Of a DNA stretch of 64,000 bases, positions 9,099 to 17,884 are shown piece after piece. This DNA is from Methanobacterium sp. BRmetb2 (GTDB lineage Archaea > Methanobacteriota > Methanobacteria > Methanobacteriales > Methanobacteriaceae), in the NCBI GenBank assembly GCA_003491285.1, contig CP022705.1, positions 865,501 through 929,500 of the forward strand, in the 5' to 3' direction. The notes under the pieces are model-generated. The model saw only the letters and a program-made list of their open reading frames with translations, was not told the origin of the DNA and made no database searches. Every line of letters begins with the position of its first letter. The stretch's first letter is position 1. Position numbers and translations under genes: made by a program.

Positions 9099-10109
9099 TT
9101 AATAATTCCAATCCCCATCAACCATTTTAGATGTATCATTACCCACAGTTATGATCACATTACCCTTCTTATGTCCTTTTTCCACATACTTGTGGGCTTC
9201 AGCAGTCTGTTCCAAAGTATAACGTCTATCAATAACTGCATCTATGCCTCCAGATTCCATAAGTCCTTTTAGTAATATTAAATCTTCATTCTTTGCACTT
9301 TCTGTTCCACTTATAACCCTGTTGTTGCTTGTGACTCCAGCCCATCGCCCCCGAACCATCTGCGAGATCCCCGGATTGCCTAAAAGATAGCTTCCATTTC
9401 TTTTAAGTGATTTTAGGCTGTTTGAGAACGGACTTTTTCCAACTACGTCAAAAATAACATGATAAGTCTCTCCTCTATCGGTGAAATCTTCTTTAGCGTA
9501 ATCAATGACATGATCTGCACCAATGGATCGCACCATGTCCAAATTTGTAGTACTGCATACACCAGTAACTTCTGCTCCTAAATACTTGGCAAAATGCACT
9601 GCTATCGTGCCAATACTACCTGATGCACCATTGATCAGAACCTTATCTCCACTCTGGATATTTCCTTTCTTTAAATAATGCAATGCTATAATTCCACCCA
9701 TAGGAACAGTAGCAGCTTCCTCGTAGGTCATGTTAACTGGTTTTTCAGCCAACACCCCCTCTTCTGAGACGCATGCATATTCGGCATAAGCACCTAAACT
9801 GAAACCTGTAAATGCAAAAACCTGTGCCCCTTTCCTGAATCGTTTAACATCTTTACCTATCTCTTCAATTTCTCCGGCAAGCTCCTGTCCTAATATTTTT
9901 TTCCTTGGTCCTGTGAAACCAAATCCTATTCGTGCCGGGATCCATAACCAAGTAGGCATCTGGAATCTTCGAATCTCACAGTCCCCTGCAGTTACAGTTG
10001 CAGCATGTATTCTTATTAGCACTTCATTGTCTTTTGGAATGGGTTTTTCTACCTCTTTCAACTTAAGAACATCTGGAGGTCCGTATTTCGTGCAAACAAT
10101 AGCTTTCAT
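9099..10109 (-). CDS. MDR-family NAD(P)-dependent alcohol dehydrogenase / quinone oxidoreductase
   Basis: This 336-residue medium-chain dehydrogenase starts MKAIVCTKYGPPDVLKLKEV and has the catalytic GroES-like domain with GQELAGEIEEIGKDV, then the nucleotide-binding motif LINGASGSIGTIAVHFAKYLGAEVTGVCS. The structural-zinc cysteine cluster is absent, as in the zinc-independent quinone-oxidoreductase branch. It probably reduces a quinone or enone with NAD(P)H in the cytosol. It lies four bases after the flavodoxin gene at 10114-10626, suggesting a two-gene redox operon. Confidence 0.88.
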   Translation of the reverse strand: MKAIVCTKYGPPDVLKLKEVEKPIPKDNEVLIRIHAATVTAGDCEIRRFQMPTWLWIPARIGFGFTGPRKKILGQELAGEIEEIGKDVKRFRKGAQVFAFTGFSLGAYAEYACVSEEGVLAEKPVNMTYEEAATVPMGGIIALHYLKKGNIQSGDKVLINGASGSIGTIAVHFAKYLGAEVTGVCSTTNLDMVRSIGADHVIDYAKEDFTDRGETYHVIFDVVGKSPFSNSLKSLKRNGSYLLGNPGISQMVRGRWAGVTSNNRVISGTESAKNEDLILLKGLMESGGIDAVIDRRYTLEQTAEAHKYVEKGHKKGNVIITVGNDTSKMVDGDWNY

Positions 10110-10113
10110 AATT

Positions 10114-10626
10114 TCAAATAAGATTAAAGTTTTTTTTAAGATTCACTGCAAACTCTTCAGCATTTTTAAGATCATCAGCATTAGGTCTACCCCTATTCAT
10201 TCCCCCAAATAATTTAAGAAAACTATTGGTGTTAAAACCTTTGCATTGAAATTCATCGACAATAATGTAGCCTTTCAGTTCTAGTTTTTCCCTAAGGGCG
10301 GTGTGATCTTTGAAAGCTTTGGATTTCCCCGTTATTCCGGCAGTTGAAAAAAGGAATGCTTTCTTATTATCTACTTCCTTCAATTCATAAGTAAGTTCAA
10401 GCAGGGATTCATGATGCTTTGCACTATAAATCCCTGAACCAAAACCTAAAAGATCATACTCTTGAAGTTTTTCAGGGTTAACCTGGTTTGGTGTTTCTAT
10501 TTCTGCATCTAAAACCTTCGCGAAGACTTTAGCTATCTTCTCAGTATTATGGTGATGATATGAACACAAAATTATGAGAGATTTCATTGGCAACGAATTT
10601 TCGGACTTTTTTTCGTTCTTTTCCAT
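10114..10626 (-). CDS. Flavodoxin family protein
   Basis: This is an FMN-binding electron carrier of 170 residues. The core begins KSLIILCSYHHHNTEKIAKVFAKVL, where the loop between strand 1 and helix 1 replaces the classical T/S-rich phosphate loop. The segment LLGFGSGIYSAKHHESLLELTYEL is typical of archaeal flavodoxins, and AFLFSTAGITG follows. An ATG at 10587 (start of KSLIIL) would remove a polar N-terminal extension of 13 residues; AAGGTAG before 10626 supports the longer form. It is coupled to the MDR oxidoreductase and may pass electrons to or from it. Confidence 0.82.
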   Translation of the reverse strand: MEKNEKKSENSLPMKSLIILCSYHHHNTEKIAKVFAKVLDAEIETPNQVNPEKLQEYDLLGFGSGIYSAKHHESLLELTYELKEVDNKKAFLFSTAGITGKSKAFKDHTALREKLELKGYIIVDEFQCKGFNTNSFLKLFGGMNRGRPNADDLKNAEEFAVNLKKNFNLI

Positions 10627-10700
10627 TTTTCTACCTTCATTTTTATCATTATATTGACCGTTATGACCACATTGCCATTTTTATATGTTTTATTTCATAT

Positions 10701-11156
10701 TTACTCGGCATCTTCTGGAAAAATTTTCTTTCCTTTTTCTGTGTATTCAATAAACCCTAATTGTTTGAAGAAATCCAATTGGTCATCAAGCTCGCCACCT
10801 TCTACAATTTTACCATTTACTATGCGAAAGAAAAAAACCATAGGCATTGTTATCTTGTTGCCTGTCGGAGGTAATGGAACTCCAAAAAGATCCCAATCAC
10901 CAGTATGTGTCCCTGTAGCTGTAACACGAACCCATACCCATTCCCCTTCAGCAATCATGTCTTCAATAGACTCATACCAATCTGGAAAGCCTTCGAAAGC
11001 TAGAGTAAATAATTGTTTGAATTTATCTCGACCTTGTTGTTGATGGGTGTGGTCAATATAATCTGGTGCCACTAAATCATCAAACACATCCAAGTTTCGA
11101 TTATTATAGGCTTCAATAAACCTGCAAAGAATCGCTTTATTCTCTTCTACTGACAT
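10701..11156 (-). CDS. SnoaL-like ester cyclase family protein
   Basis: This 151-residue alpha+beta-barrel protein of the NTF2-like superfamily starts ENKAILCRFIEAYNNRNLDVFDDLVAPDYIDHTH. It continues with the family's WYESIEDMIAEGEWVWVRVTATGTHTG and the FFRIVNGKIVEGGELDD strand. Bacterial relatives are annotated as ester cyclases of the polyketide cyclase type, but in organisms without polyketide pathways they are of unknown substrate. GGGTGATTTTAGA precedes the ATG. It stands between redox genes but is separated from both by over 70 bases. Confidence 0.82.
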   Translation of the reverse strand: MSVEENKAILCRFIEAYNNRNLDVFDDLVAPDYIDHTHQQQGRDKFKQLFTLAFEGFPDWYESIEDMIAEGEWVWVRVTATGTHTGDWDLFGVPLPPTGNKITMPMVFFFRIVNGKIVEGGELDDQLDFFKQLGFIEYTEKGKKIFPEDAE

Positions 11157-11347
11157 TCTAAAATCACCCGTCCTTACTTTTTAAATTATTTTGTTCAGAT
11201 TATTTTGCCATTGTGTTAGCATTTATTCCTCCAAATACTTTTTCAACTTCTATTAGCTTCCGAGTAGTTAATATCTCCATTGAAAAGTGTAATCAACTTA
11301 TAAAGTTACCTATTAATTTAAATCGTTTTTATAACAAGTGAAATACT

Positions 11348-12169
11348 TTAATATTTTTGTTCAACAATCTCGTCAGCAGATGCATAAGGATGAGAATACC
11401 TGTCATTTTCTTCAGTGTATATTTTATAAAAGCTTGAAGACTTTATCTGTACTGCTTGGTTGGGACAGTAATTTAAACAGGCATTACATAAAAAGCAGTG
11501 AACATCTTTCTGCCACACCGGTTTTCCATTATCCATCTTTATTTTACCAGACAAACAAACCTTTTCACATGTTCCACAACCTACACAATTTGAATCTGAA
11601 TAAAAATCGGCACTGTATAATCTATTAACGTGCGGAAAAATCCATGAAAGAAGTGAAAATGCAGGAACTGGATCTGTGTAACTATTGTCTTCTTCCTGAC
11701 TCTTTTCTTTATTCAAAACAATTTTCTGTATATAATCCAGATTATTTTGAACTTCATTTTCTAGAGCAGATATTTCTTTTTCAGTTGCAGCATGCCAGTT
11801 TTCACGTTTTGGATCATTACTGGCCATGTTTAAAGTAAAATAAGAATCTAAAATTTTGCCCTTTCTTTTTAATATATTTTCCAAGTCTTTAAATGCTCTA
11901 TGCTGAGTACCTGCTCGTGTAGCGATGGCAAAAATATATTCAGCACCCTGTAAGTTTAGATTATCAAGAAATTTCAGTACAACCCATGGAGCCATCGTGA
12001 GGTGTATTGGAAATACGAAACCTATACTTTCGAAATTGGTTTGAATATTATCTTTGTTAAGAAGACTTATCAAAGGTATTAAACTTATATCTGGAATACG
12101 TTTTTGTAATTCTCTTGCCACGTACAGTGAATTGCCAGTACCTGAAAAATAATAAATTTCCACACTCAT
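11348..12169 (-). CDS. EFR1-type flavodoxin/ferredoxin fusion protein
   Basis: This 273-residue redox protein joins an N-terminal flavodoxin-like domain (SVEIYYFSGTGNSLYVAREL, with the FSGTGNS phosphate loop) to a C-terminal ferredoxin with two [4Fe-4S] motifs, CVGCGTCEKVCLSGKI and CFLCNACLNYCPNQAV. Family members, common in methanogens and clostridia, are predicted electron carriers with unknown partners. It is one of two intact copies in the window (the other at 14888-15715) and lies next to a surface protein gene. Confidence 0.88.
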   Translation of the reverse strand: MSVEIYYFSGTGNSLYVARELQKRIPDISLIPLISLLNKDNIQTNFESIGFVFPIHLTMAPWVVLKFLDNLNLQGAEYIFAIATRAGTQHRAFKDLENILKRKGKILDSYFTLNMASNDPKRENWHAATEKEISALENEVQNNLDYIQKIVLNKEKSQEEDNSYTDPVPAFSLLSWIFPHVNRLYSADFYSDSNCVGCGTCEKVCLSGKIKMDNGKPVWQKDVHCFLCNACLNYCPNQAVQIKSSSFYKIYTEENDRYSHPYASADEIVEQKY

Positions 12170-12343
12170 AAATAAAATCTTCCTATAATATTAAGTAGAT
12201 AACAATTTATTAAACTTTCAATAAGTTATTAACTTTTTTCATGTTTACTCACTGAGCATTATTTTATCATAGCACTGTTTTCCTTTAGATTACTAAAAAT
12301 TTATTGATTAAAATATTGATCTTTTATATAAAAATAGAGGCTT

Positions 12344-14368
12344 CTATTTTCTCCCGGTTACTGCTAAACTACATAAAACTATCAGAATTGCAAGTATTAG
12401 TCCCTGAACTGGCATTCCAGTTTTTTGCATTCCTACTGTTTTATTTGTCTTTGATCCTGCTAGGATGTTAACAAATGTTTGGACAGTTTGATAGTCTGAT
12501 GCAGTTACTTTAGCAATTCCTGGCCCCTCATCTGCAGTTAAAGTGGCAATTGCACGTCCATTAATCCAAGGAACTGTAATAGACTTACTTCCCACACTAC
12601 CTAAATTTGTTGTAAAAGTTACTCGTGACCCACTGAAGAATTGAGCAGTATTTGCACTATGATCACCACCTGCTGAATCCCTATAAACATCAGCAGCAAT
12701 AATTGAAGTTTGACCAGCATATATCGTGGATGGAACTGCTTTGATAGTTAAAACCAACCATGGAGAGTAAATGAGAGTTCCATTACCCTTAAAGAATTTA
12801 TTATTGTCCGGCTTATTAGTTCCATACCAGTTATAGGTAGCAGTAGTATGGCTGTTTTCCAATTGATGGAAAAGCTTATCTAAATCATCTCTGATTGGCT
12901 GTAGAATGGGTTTAAGTTCAGGATGATTTTTGATGGCATCATCAATAGGCTTAAGCATTTCATCAATACTAGGCCCGAAAGACGAAAATAAAAAGTTTTG
13001 AATGTAATGATTGAAGTTTACAATCCGATTATAAGTAATTATTCCATTAGGAGAACATGTTACAATTCCTATCCCTGATCCATCCCCTTCAAGATTGTTT
13101 CCTTTGACAACTGTATTATTAAAACCAATAGTTATCATAGCCACTTCATTAGCGCCTTTGACCTGATTTACTGTATTATGCAACATGAAAAGATCCTTTA
13201 ATGCCGTGCCTACAATACCAGCTGCTATATTGGGTGAGTTAATATCAGAAACTATGTTATTTTCTAAATGGGCACTGTTCCCTAATCCAACGCCCAGAAT
13301 TCCTATGGCTGCTTTGGCATTATAAATATTCGATACCTTATTATCTTCTAATTTCAAATTACCAAATGAGATAATCACAATTCCTGCTGCCTGTTCATCT
13401 GCAACTATTTGGGATACTTGATTTTTAGAAACATATACAGGCCCCGTGCCAATAATGGCAGCTTCCAATCCAAAAATTGAGCTACCACTAACACCATTTA
13501 AATTAGACAATTTGTTCTCTGATATTAAAACGTTTATACTGTTGCAAACTAATTCCATCCCTATAACAGCACCGTTAGCACTGTAACTATTAATGTCAGT
13601 AATTATATTTTTATTAACTGTCAAATTCGTGACGTTATCCACTTCAGGATTTCCATCGGCGCCTTTGCTTTTTCCAATTTGAATTCCGAATGCACTGCCA
13701 CCGAATGCAGCTATGTTTGAAATAGTATTACCTATCGCTGTTAAATCAATTAAAGTTCCGTTAATAGTAATCGTAATACCATTTGCTGATCCTGCGCCAA
13801 TTATGTTTGATACAACGTTTCCATTAAATGTGAAGAAACCCCCAGTAAGATTTCCTAGAACTCCATTTTCTGATTGACCAAATATAACATTATTAATTAT
13901 TGTATTATTACTATTTGAAACCACGATTCCTGTTTTACCCCCGATAATTTCATTACCTTCAACATTACAGTTGTCTGCACTGATATTAACACCTATTCCT
14001 GTGGGGGAATTAGTTATTTTGAACCCGTATATGGTGCTTCCACTGCCATCACCGGTTGCATCGTTTACTAGCGTGAATCCTGTGTTTGTGGGTTTTAATT
14101 CTACATTATCACCCATATTGGCTTGAATAGTCAATTTTTTGTTTACCACAACATCTTCAGTATATATACCAGAATATACATTTATTATATCATCATCAAG
14201 AGTGTTTTCATTGTTTATTGCCTCTTGAATAGTGGTATAATCCTGACCATCACCAACATTCCACTGGGCAGCAGTTACTTCACTTACTCCAAAACATGAC
14301 CCCATAATAATAGATATAAGCAAAAATGACAAAAATGAAACTTTTTTACTTTTTTTAGTTTTTTTCAA
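12344..14368 (-). CDS. Secreted/membrane-anchored parallel beta-helix surface protein (adhesin-like)
   Basis: This 674-residue exported protein has a basic N-terminus and hydrophobic signal segment ending near residue 33 (VTAAQW). A right-handed parallel beta-helix region follows, with NosD/PbH1-type turns rich in Asn, Gly and Ile (about residues 40-470; for example GNEIIGGKTGIVVSNSNNTI). Near residues 555-645 there is an Ig-like, invasin-type domain (AVPSTIYAGQTSIIAADVYRD). A C-terminal membrane anchor and basic end (GLILAILIVLCSLAVTGRK) close the protein. The start is a TTG with GGAGTG six bases before it. It is probably displayed on the pseudomurein wall for adhesion; the ligand is unknown. 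Confidence 0.85.
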   Translation of the reverse strand: MKKTKKSKKVSFLSFLLISIIMGSCFGVSEVTAAQWNVGDGQDYTTIQEAINNENTLDDDIINVYSGIYTEDVVVNKKLTIQANMGDNVELKPTNTGFTLVNDATGDGSGSTIYGFKITNSPTGIGVNISADNCNVEGNEIIGGKTGIVVSNSNNTIINNVIFGQSENGVLGNLTGGFFTFNGNVVSNIIGAGSANGITITINGTLIDLTAIGNTISNIAAFGGSAFGIQIGKSKGADGNPEVDNVTNLTVNKNIITDINSYSANGAVIGMELVCNSINVLISENKLSNLNGVSGSSIFGLEAAIIGTGPVYVSKNQVSQIVADEQAAGIVIISFGNLKLEDNKVSNIYNAKAAIGILGVGLGNSAHLENNIVSDINSPNIAAGIVGTALKDLFMLHNTVNQVKGANEVAMITIGFNNTVVKGNNLEGDGSGIGIVTCSPNGIITYNRIVNFNHYIQNFLFSSFGPSIDEMLKPIDDAIKNHPELKPILQPIRDDLDKLFHQLENSHTTATYNWYGTNKPDNNKFFKGNGTLIYSPWLVLTIKAVPSTIYAGQTSIIAADVYRDSAGGDHSANTAQFFSGSRVTFTTNLGSVGSKSITVPWINGRAIATLTADEGPGIAKVTASDYQTVQTFVNILAGSKTNKTVGMQKTGMPVQGLILAILIVLCSLAVTGRK

Positions 14369-14675
14369 CTTCTACACTCCATTTTACCTCAATAATGACA
14401 AATCAAAAATGAATTGGATAGCTAATTGAATACAAAGATTAAATAATAAACAAGGACTTTAAAATTGTAAATAATCAGTGCGTTATTATTAATTTACTGA
14501 TTATTATCTTATTATAATAAACAAATTTCCATATATTAATTTTATTATTTTAGTCAAATCAAAAAGTTTTTATAAAGACAATTGTAGCTTGTCCCATTAT
14601 TTTCGGGCATTCTTAGACTTTTATTAACTGAAATTTCATATATTTATTATCCTATGAAATCTGTTGATAATGAGT

Positions 14676-14864
14676 GGAACACCATTAACAACTGAATGAT
14701 AAACCGGGAAAAACAATCCCTATCACATCTGCATCACTTTCTATTATCTCTTTATTCATCACCGATGGGATAGGAATAAGTTCACCATCAATTTTTCTCG
14801 CAATATCCCGAGCTACCACCAGCGAATTCCCAGTACCTGAAAAATAATAAATTTCAGCACTCGT
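14676..14864 (-). pseudogene. Remnant of an EFR1 gene: duplicated 5' end of the neighbouring gene
   Basis: Bases of about 14701-14857 are nearly identical to 15543-15708, the first 55 or so codons of the EFR1 gene at 14888-15715, in the same orientation. The copy has ACG in place of the start codon (14864-14862), one extra G near 14706 that shifts the frame, and decaying similarity to about 14676, where it ends. It encodes no Fe-S domain and cannot be translated as is. It looks like a partial tandem duplication or what is left after a deletion between two EFR1 copies. The rest of the gap 14369-14675 shows no gene. Confidence 0.85.
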
Positions 14865-14887
14865 AACAATTTTAATTATTTGAATTT

Positions 14888-15715
14888 CTAATTAAACATG
14901 TCTGAAACCTTGACATCTGGATGATGATACCTTGCTTCCTCTGATATCCAATCGCCATGAATTGCGTTGTTGGAACACCAGTTTAAACAAGCAAAACATA
15001 CCACGCAGTGATGCTGCCATTCTGGCCTTCCTTCCACTATTCTAATATTATCCACTGGACAAACTTTTGAACAAGTTCCACAGCCTTCGCAATTTTCGTC
15101 ACTATAAAAACGTTTGTCTGACAATGATACCAACTCATCAAATGGTAAATCTGATGAATTTGAGAGTTTTTTCAACAATTTTAAAGTCCGGGATTTATAA
15201 TAGAAAAAAATGGGGGCAAATATTATTTTAAACAATAATGCCATACTTTCAAATCTACCCTCATCTCTGGCATTAACATATTCATAGATAAATTCAAGCT
15301 TCTCTTCCCATTCATCAAACAGTTTTTGTTGTTCCTCTTTAGATATAACATCTATGTTACTTGGCATTTGTACAGTAAAACCTGCAGCAAGATTTCCACC
15401 ATTTGACTGAATAATTTTCCCTAAATTTTCTATCGCCGACCCAGACCAGCCCCCGCAAGTGCAAACTGCAAATATGTACTTTGAATTAATATTTTTCAGT
15501 TTTTTAGTAAATTTCTGGACTATATTAGGGACTCCATTAACTACTGAAAAGTGAACCGGAAAAACAATCCCTGTCACATCTGCATCACTTTCTATTATCT
15601 CTTTATTCATCACCGATGGGATAGGAATAAGTTCACCATCAATTTTTCTCGCAATATCCCGAGCTACCACCAGCGAATTCCCAGTACCTGAAAAATAATA
15701 AATTTCGGCGTTCAT
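14888..15715 (-). CDS. EFR1-type flavodoxin/ferredoxin fusion protein
   Basis: This 275-residue protein is the paralogue of 11348-12169. It has the flavodoxin phosphate loop FSGTGNSLVVARDIARKIDGE at the N-terminus, CGGWSGSAIENLGKII in the flavin domain, and two C-terminal [4Fe-4S] motifs, CEGCGTCSKVCPVDNI and CVVCFACLNWCSNNAI. It is likely a cytosolic low-potential electron carrier. It follows a flavodoxin and an MBL-fold protein on the same strand (16916 to 14888), which may form one redox operon. The first 160 bases have a near-identical copy just downstream (14676-14864). Confidence 0.88.
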   Translation of the reverse strand: MNAEIYYFSGTGNSLVVARDIARKIDGELIPIPSVMNKEIIESDADVTGIVFPVHFSVVNGVPNIVQKFTKKLKNINSKYIFAVCTCGGWSGSAIENLGKIIQSNGGNLAAGFTVQMPSNIDVISKEEQQKLFDEWEEKLEFIYEYVNARDEGRFESMALLFKIIFAPIFFYYKSRTLKLLKKLSNSSDLPFDELVSLSDKRFYSDENCEGCGTCSKVCPVDNIRIVEGRPEWQHHCVVCFACLNWCSNNAIHGDWISEEARYHHPDVKVSDMFN

Positions 15716-15764
15716 AATCAGACATCCTACCTGATATAATTGATCTTTCTGCTATAAACTGAAA

Positions 15765-16229
15765 TCAGAATAATACACTGAACTTTCGAATCAAGTCTTC
15801 AATCTTTTTATCAACATCGCCTCTCCAGATCACAATATCTGTTCCTACAACAGTTCCGCCCTTAGACTCACAGATTTTTTTCATAATACCAATGGCTTTG
15901 TTTCCTCCAGTCCAGTTAAAAGGTAAACCCTTAGTAACAAAACACGCAATTTTTTTATCTTGCAAAGATGAAATTTGCTCCAAATATGCATTCATAGCTG
16001 GTGCAAGGGTAAATGCATGAACTGGTGAACCAAAAACAATAGCATCATATCCAGAAACCTCAGGCTCATTTTGGAACTCTACAACTTTTGCCCGTGGAGG
16101 TACATCACCAACTGGTACAACCCTTTCAACTTCCACTTCATGTCCACTTTCTACAAGCTTATCCTTAAGCTTTAAAGCCACAGAATAGCTATTTTCTGTT
16201 TGGGAAAAAACGATAATTCCAATTTTCAT
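15765..16229 (-). CDS. Flavodoxin family protein
   Basis: This 154-residue FMN protein starts KIGIIVFSQTENSYSVALKLKDKL, with the phosphate-binding loop SQTENS in place of the usual SGTGNT. It contains YDAIVFGSPVHAFTLAPAMNAYL, the segment around the flavin isoalloxazine ring. It resembles the MioC/flavodoxin-like group. A strong ribosome site (GGAGGGATGAGTT) precedes the ATG. It lies 27 bases after the MBL-fold gene and 49 bases before the EFR1 gene, so the three likely share a transcript. Together with an MBL-fold protein the set recalls a dismembered flavodiiron (FprA-like) protein. Confidence 0.85.
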   Translation of the reverse strand: MKIGIIVFSQTENSYSVALKLKDKLVESGHEVEVERVVPVGDVPPRAKVVEFQNEPEVSGYDAIVFGSPVHAFTLAPAMNAYLEQISSLQDKKIACFVTKGLPFNWTGGNKAIGIMKKICESKGGTVVGTDIVIWRGDVDKKIEDLIRKFSVLF

Positions 16230-16256
16230 AACTCATCCCTCCTTTTATTCATTCAC

Positions 16257-16916
16257 CTAGGTAAAAAGATTCCACAGGAACGGATTCCCATGGCCCGGGT
16301 AAACATTATTTATATTAAACTTCCTCAGCTTTTCAATACTATCATTTGCAGCTTTTTCATCAGGCATGATAGAATTTATAGCTGGTTTTTTGGTGTTGCT
16401 GAATAGGTCTCCACAGAAAAGATCCCCCTCTTTGGTTAGTATACCAATAGATCCTGACGAGTGGCCTGGAATGTGGATAATTCTGGCGTCAAACCCATAT
16501 TCCGTTAAATTATAACCATCAACAACAAAAAAATCTGGTGTAAACCTTTCTGATTTATTTAAACCCATGAAAGGCATTATTATCCTGGAAATAATATTGC
16601 TTTTTCTGTTCCATAGCATGTCTCCATGTTCTGCCATTCCAGAATCTTTCTGGTGCATGGCTATTTTGGCACCGTATTTATCCTGGAGATATGCGCAATT
16701 TCCAATATGATCTGAATCACCATGAGTTATCAGGATTAAATTAAGATTTTCTGGTTTACAACCCGCTTCTTGCAGATTTTTTTCAAGTTTGCTGCGAGTT
16801 TTTGAAGTTCCAGTATCAATTAAAACAAATTCGTTGCCTGTTCTGACAAGGTAACAATTTACACTTGCTAAACCAGCAAACATTTCCAATTTAATGGTTT
16901 TAATTTCTTGGGACAT
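16257..16916 (-). CDS. Metallo-beta-lactamase-fold hydrolase
   Basis: This 219-residue dinuclear-metal hydrolase has the signature THGDSDHIGN (HxHxDH with the first His replaced by Gly-adjacent spacing: residues T-H-G-D-S-D-H), a later metal His in IIHIPGHSSGSIGIL, the aspartate in LFCGDLF and the C-terminal His in VYPGHGNPF. It is of the glyoxalase II/YcbL type. The start is ATG 16916 with GAGGTT four bases before it; an upstream TTG at 16955 lacks a ribosome site. It begins the minus-strand redox run and its promoter region faces the MarR gene. The substrate is unknown. Confidence 0.88.
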   Translation of the reverse strand: MSQEIKTIKLEMFAGLASVNCYLVRTGNEFVLIDTGTSKTRSKLEKNLQEAGCKPENLNLILITHGDSDHIGNCAYLQDKYGAKIAMHQKDSGMAEHGDMLWNRKSNIISRIIMPFMGLNKSERFTPDFFVVDGYNLTEYGFDARIIHIPGHSSGSIGILTKEGDLFCGDLFSNTKKPAINSIMPDEKAANDSIEKLRKFNINNVYPGHGNPFLWNLFT

Positions 16917-17301
16917 TTTTAACCTCAATATATAGATATTTATCTTTAAGTTCACTAATTTGAGATCCAGAGATATAATCTTAACTTCTCATGTTCTATA
17001 ATATGGTCATCTTAATTAAAATATGATGTGATATGGTCGGGATGGGGAATAATAATATTGCAGACCTTTTTTGTAAATTCCTGAGGAAAGAAATTTGTAT
17101 TTTTTCAGTTCATTTTCATCCATAATCATTTTATCATACTTATTATTCATTTAAGATAATATTCTTATTTTAAAGAAAAAAATGGATATTTATAATCGTT
17201 TTCAGATAAATAACACTTTTAAAAAACCACTATTTAGTACATGGCTAAAACCGTTACAAATAATAAATATGACAATCATTTTAACAAAGTTTTTATAATA
17301 G

Positions 17302-17319
17302 TTAGTTAGATAAAACTAT
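17302..17319 (+). promoter_or_regulatory. Candidate MarR operator upstream of its own gene
   Basis: The 18-base stretch TTAGTTAGATAAAACTAT matches 15 of 18 positions of the perfect palindrome at 17788-17805, and it lies 23 bases before the MarR start codon. Two related sites bracket the regulator gene, which fits autoregulation. The rest of the 16917-17301 gap holds no convincing gene. Confidence 0.55.
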
Positions 17320-17341
17320 ATATTTAGTGAGGATGAAATTT

Positions 17342-17767
17342 ATGACCCAAGAGATTGAACTGGTAGAATCCATTGATAAAATAAGTGGATTAATTGAAAA
17401 ATTAAAATCAGAAATTCTTACTGGGGATTTAAAAGAATATACACTGCGACAACTTTATTATATTGAATTAATTAATAAATACGAAAATATAAGCATCTCT
17501 GAAATATCTAGAATGTTAGAAGTCAAAAAATCAACTGTGTCTATCGCTATTAACCATTTGATAGAACAGGGGATAGTAATTAAGGTCCAGTCAACCACAG
17601 ATAAACGCTTTTATTTCCTCAAATTAACACCAAAAGGGAAAAATATAATTAAAATACATATGCAAGTTCATAAAAATGCAATTAAACGTATTTTAGAAAT
17701 TTTAAATAAAGAAGAAGTTGATAAATTCATTAAAATTGTAAACAAACTCACCACATCAGGATTATAA
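17342..17767 (+). CDS. MarR family transcriptional regulator
   Basis: This 141-residue winged-helix protein has the MarR layout: an N-terminal dimerisation helix, helix-turn-helix ISISEISRMLEVKKSTVSIAINHLIEQGIV, a wing with STTDKRFYFLKLTPKGK (the conserved D-K-R) and a long C-terminal helix. MTQEIELV is preferred as start: GAGG lies nine bases before this ATG, while the ATG at 17333 directly touches it. Similar palindromic sites lie before this gene and before the methyltransferase gene downstream, so it probably represses both. The ligand is unknown. Confidence 0.87.
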   Translation: MTQEIELVESIDKISGLIEKLKSEILTGDLKEYTLRQLYYIELINKYENISISEISRMLEVKKSTVSIAINHLIEQGIVIKVQSTTDKRFYFLKLTPKGKNIIKIHMQVHKNAIKRILEILNKEEVDKFIKIVNKLTTSGL

Positions 17768-17787
17768 TTTTTTTTTCAAATATGTAG

Positions 17788-17805
17788 TTAGTTTTATAAA
17801 ACTAA
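17788..17805. promoter_or_regulatory. Perfect 18-bp palindrome, candidate MarR operator
   Basis: TTAGTTTTATAAAACTAA reads the same on both strands. It lies between the MarR gene and the methyltransferase gene, about 80-95 bases before the latter, in a position suited to block its promoter. It resembles the site at 17302-17319. Confidence 0.65.
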
Positions 17806-17884
17806 TTATATGAAAAAATAGGTATTTCATAAAGAATTGAGTTCATAGAAAAAAACATTCCAAGGAGGTTTTATTATAAAACAA

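Noticed and set aside
16000..16956. Single flavodiiron protein gene split by a stop
   Set aside because: The MBL-fold and flavodoxin genes are in the order MBL then flavodoxin, but each has its own ribosome site and complete domain ends, so they are separate genes rather than a broken fusion.
17016..17150. 44-codon minus-strand ORF (MNNKYDKMIMDENELKK...) before the MBL gene
   Set aside because: It has no ribosome site or recognisable promoter; the peptide may be a chance frame. Kept only as a possible fragment.
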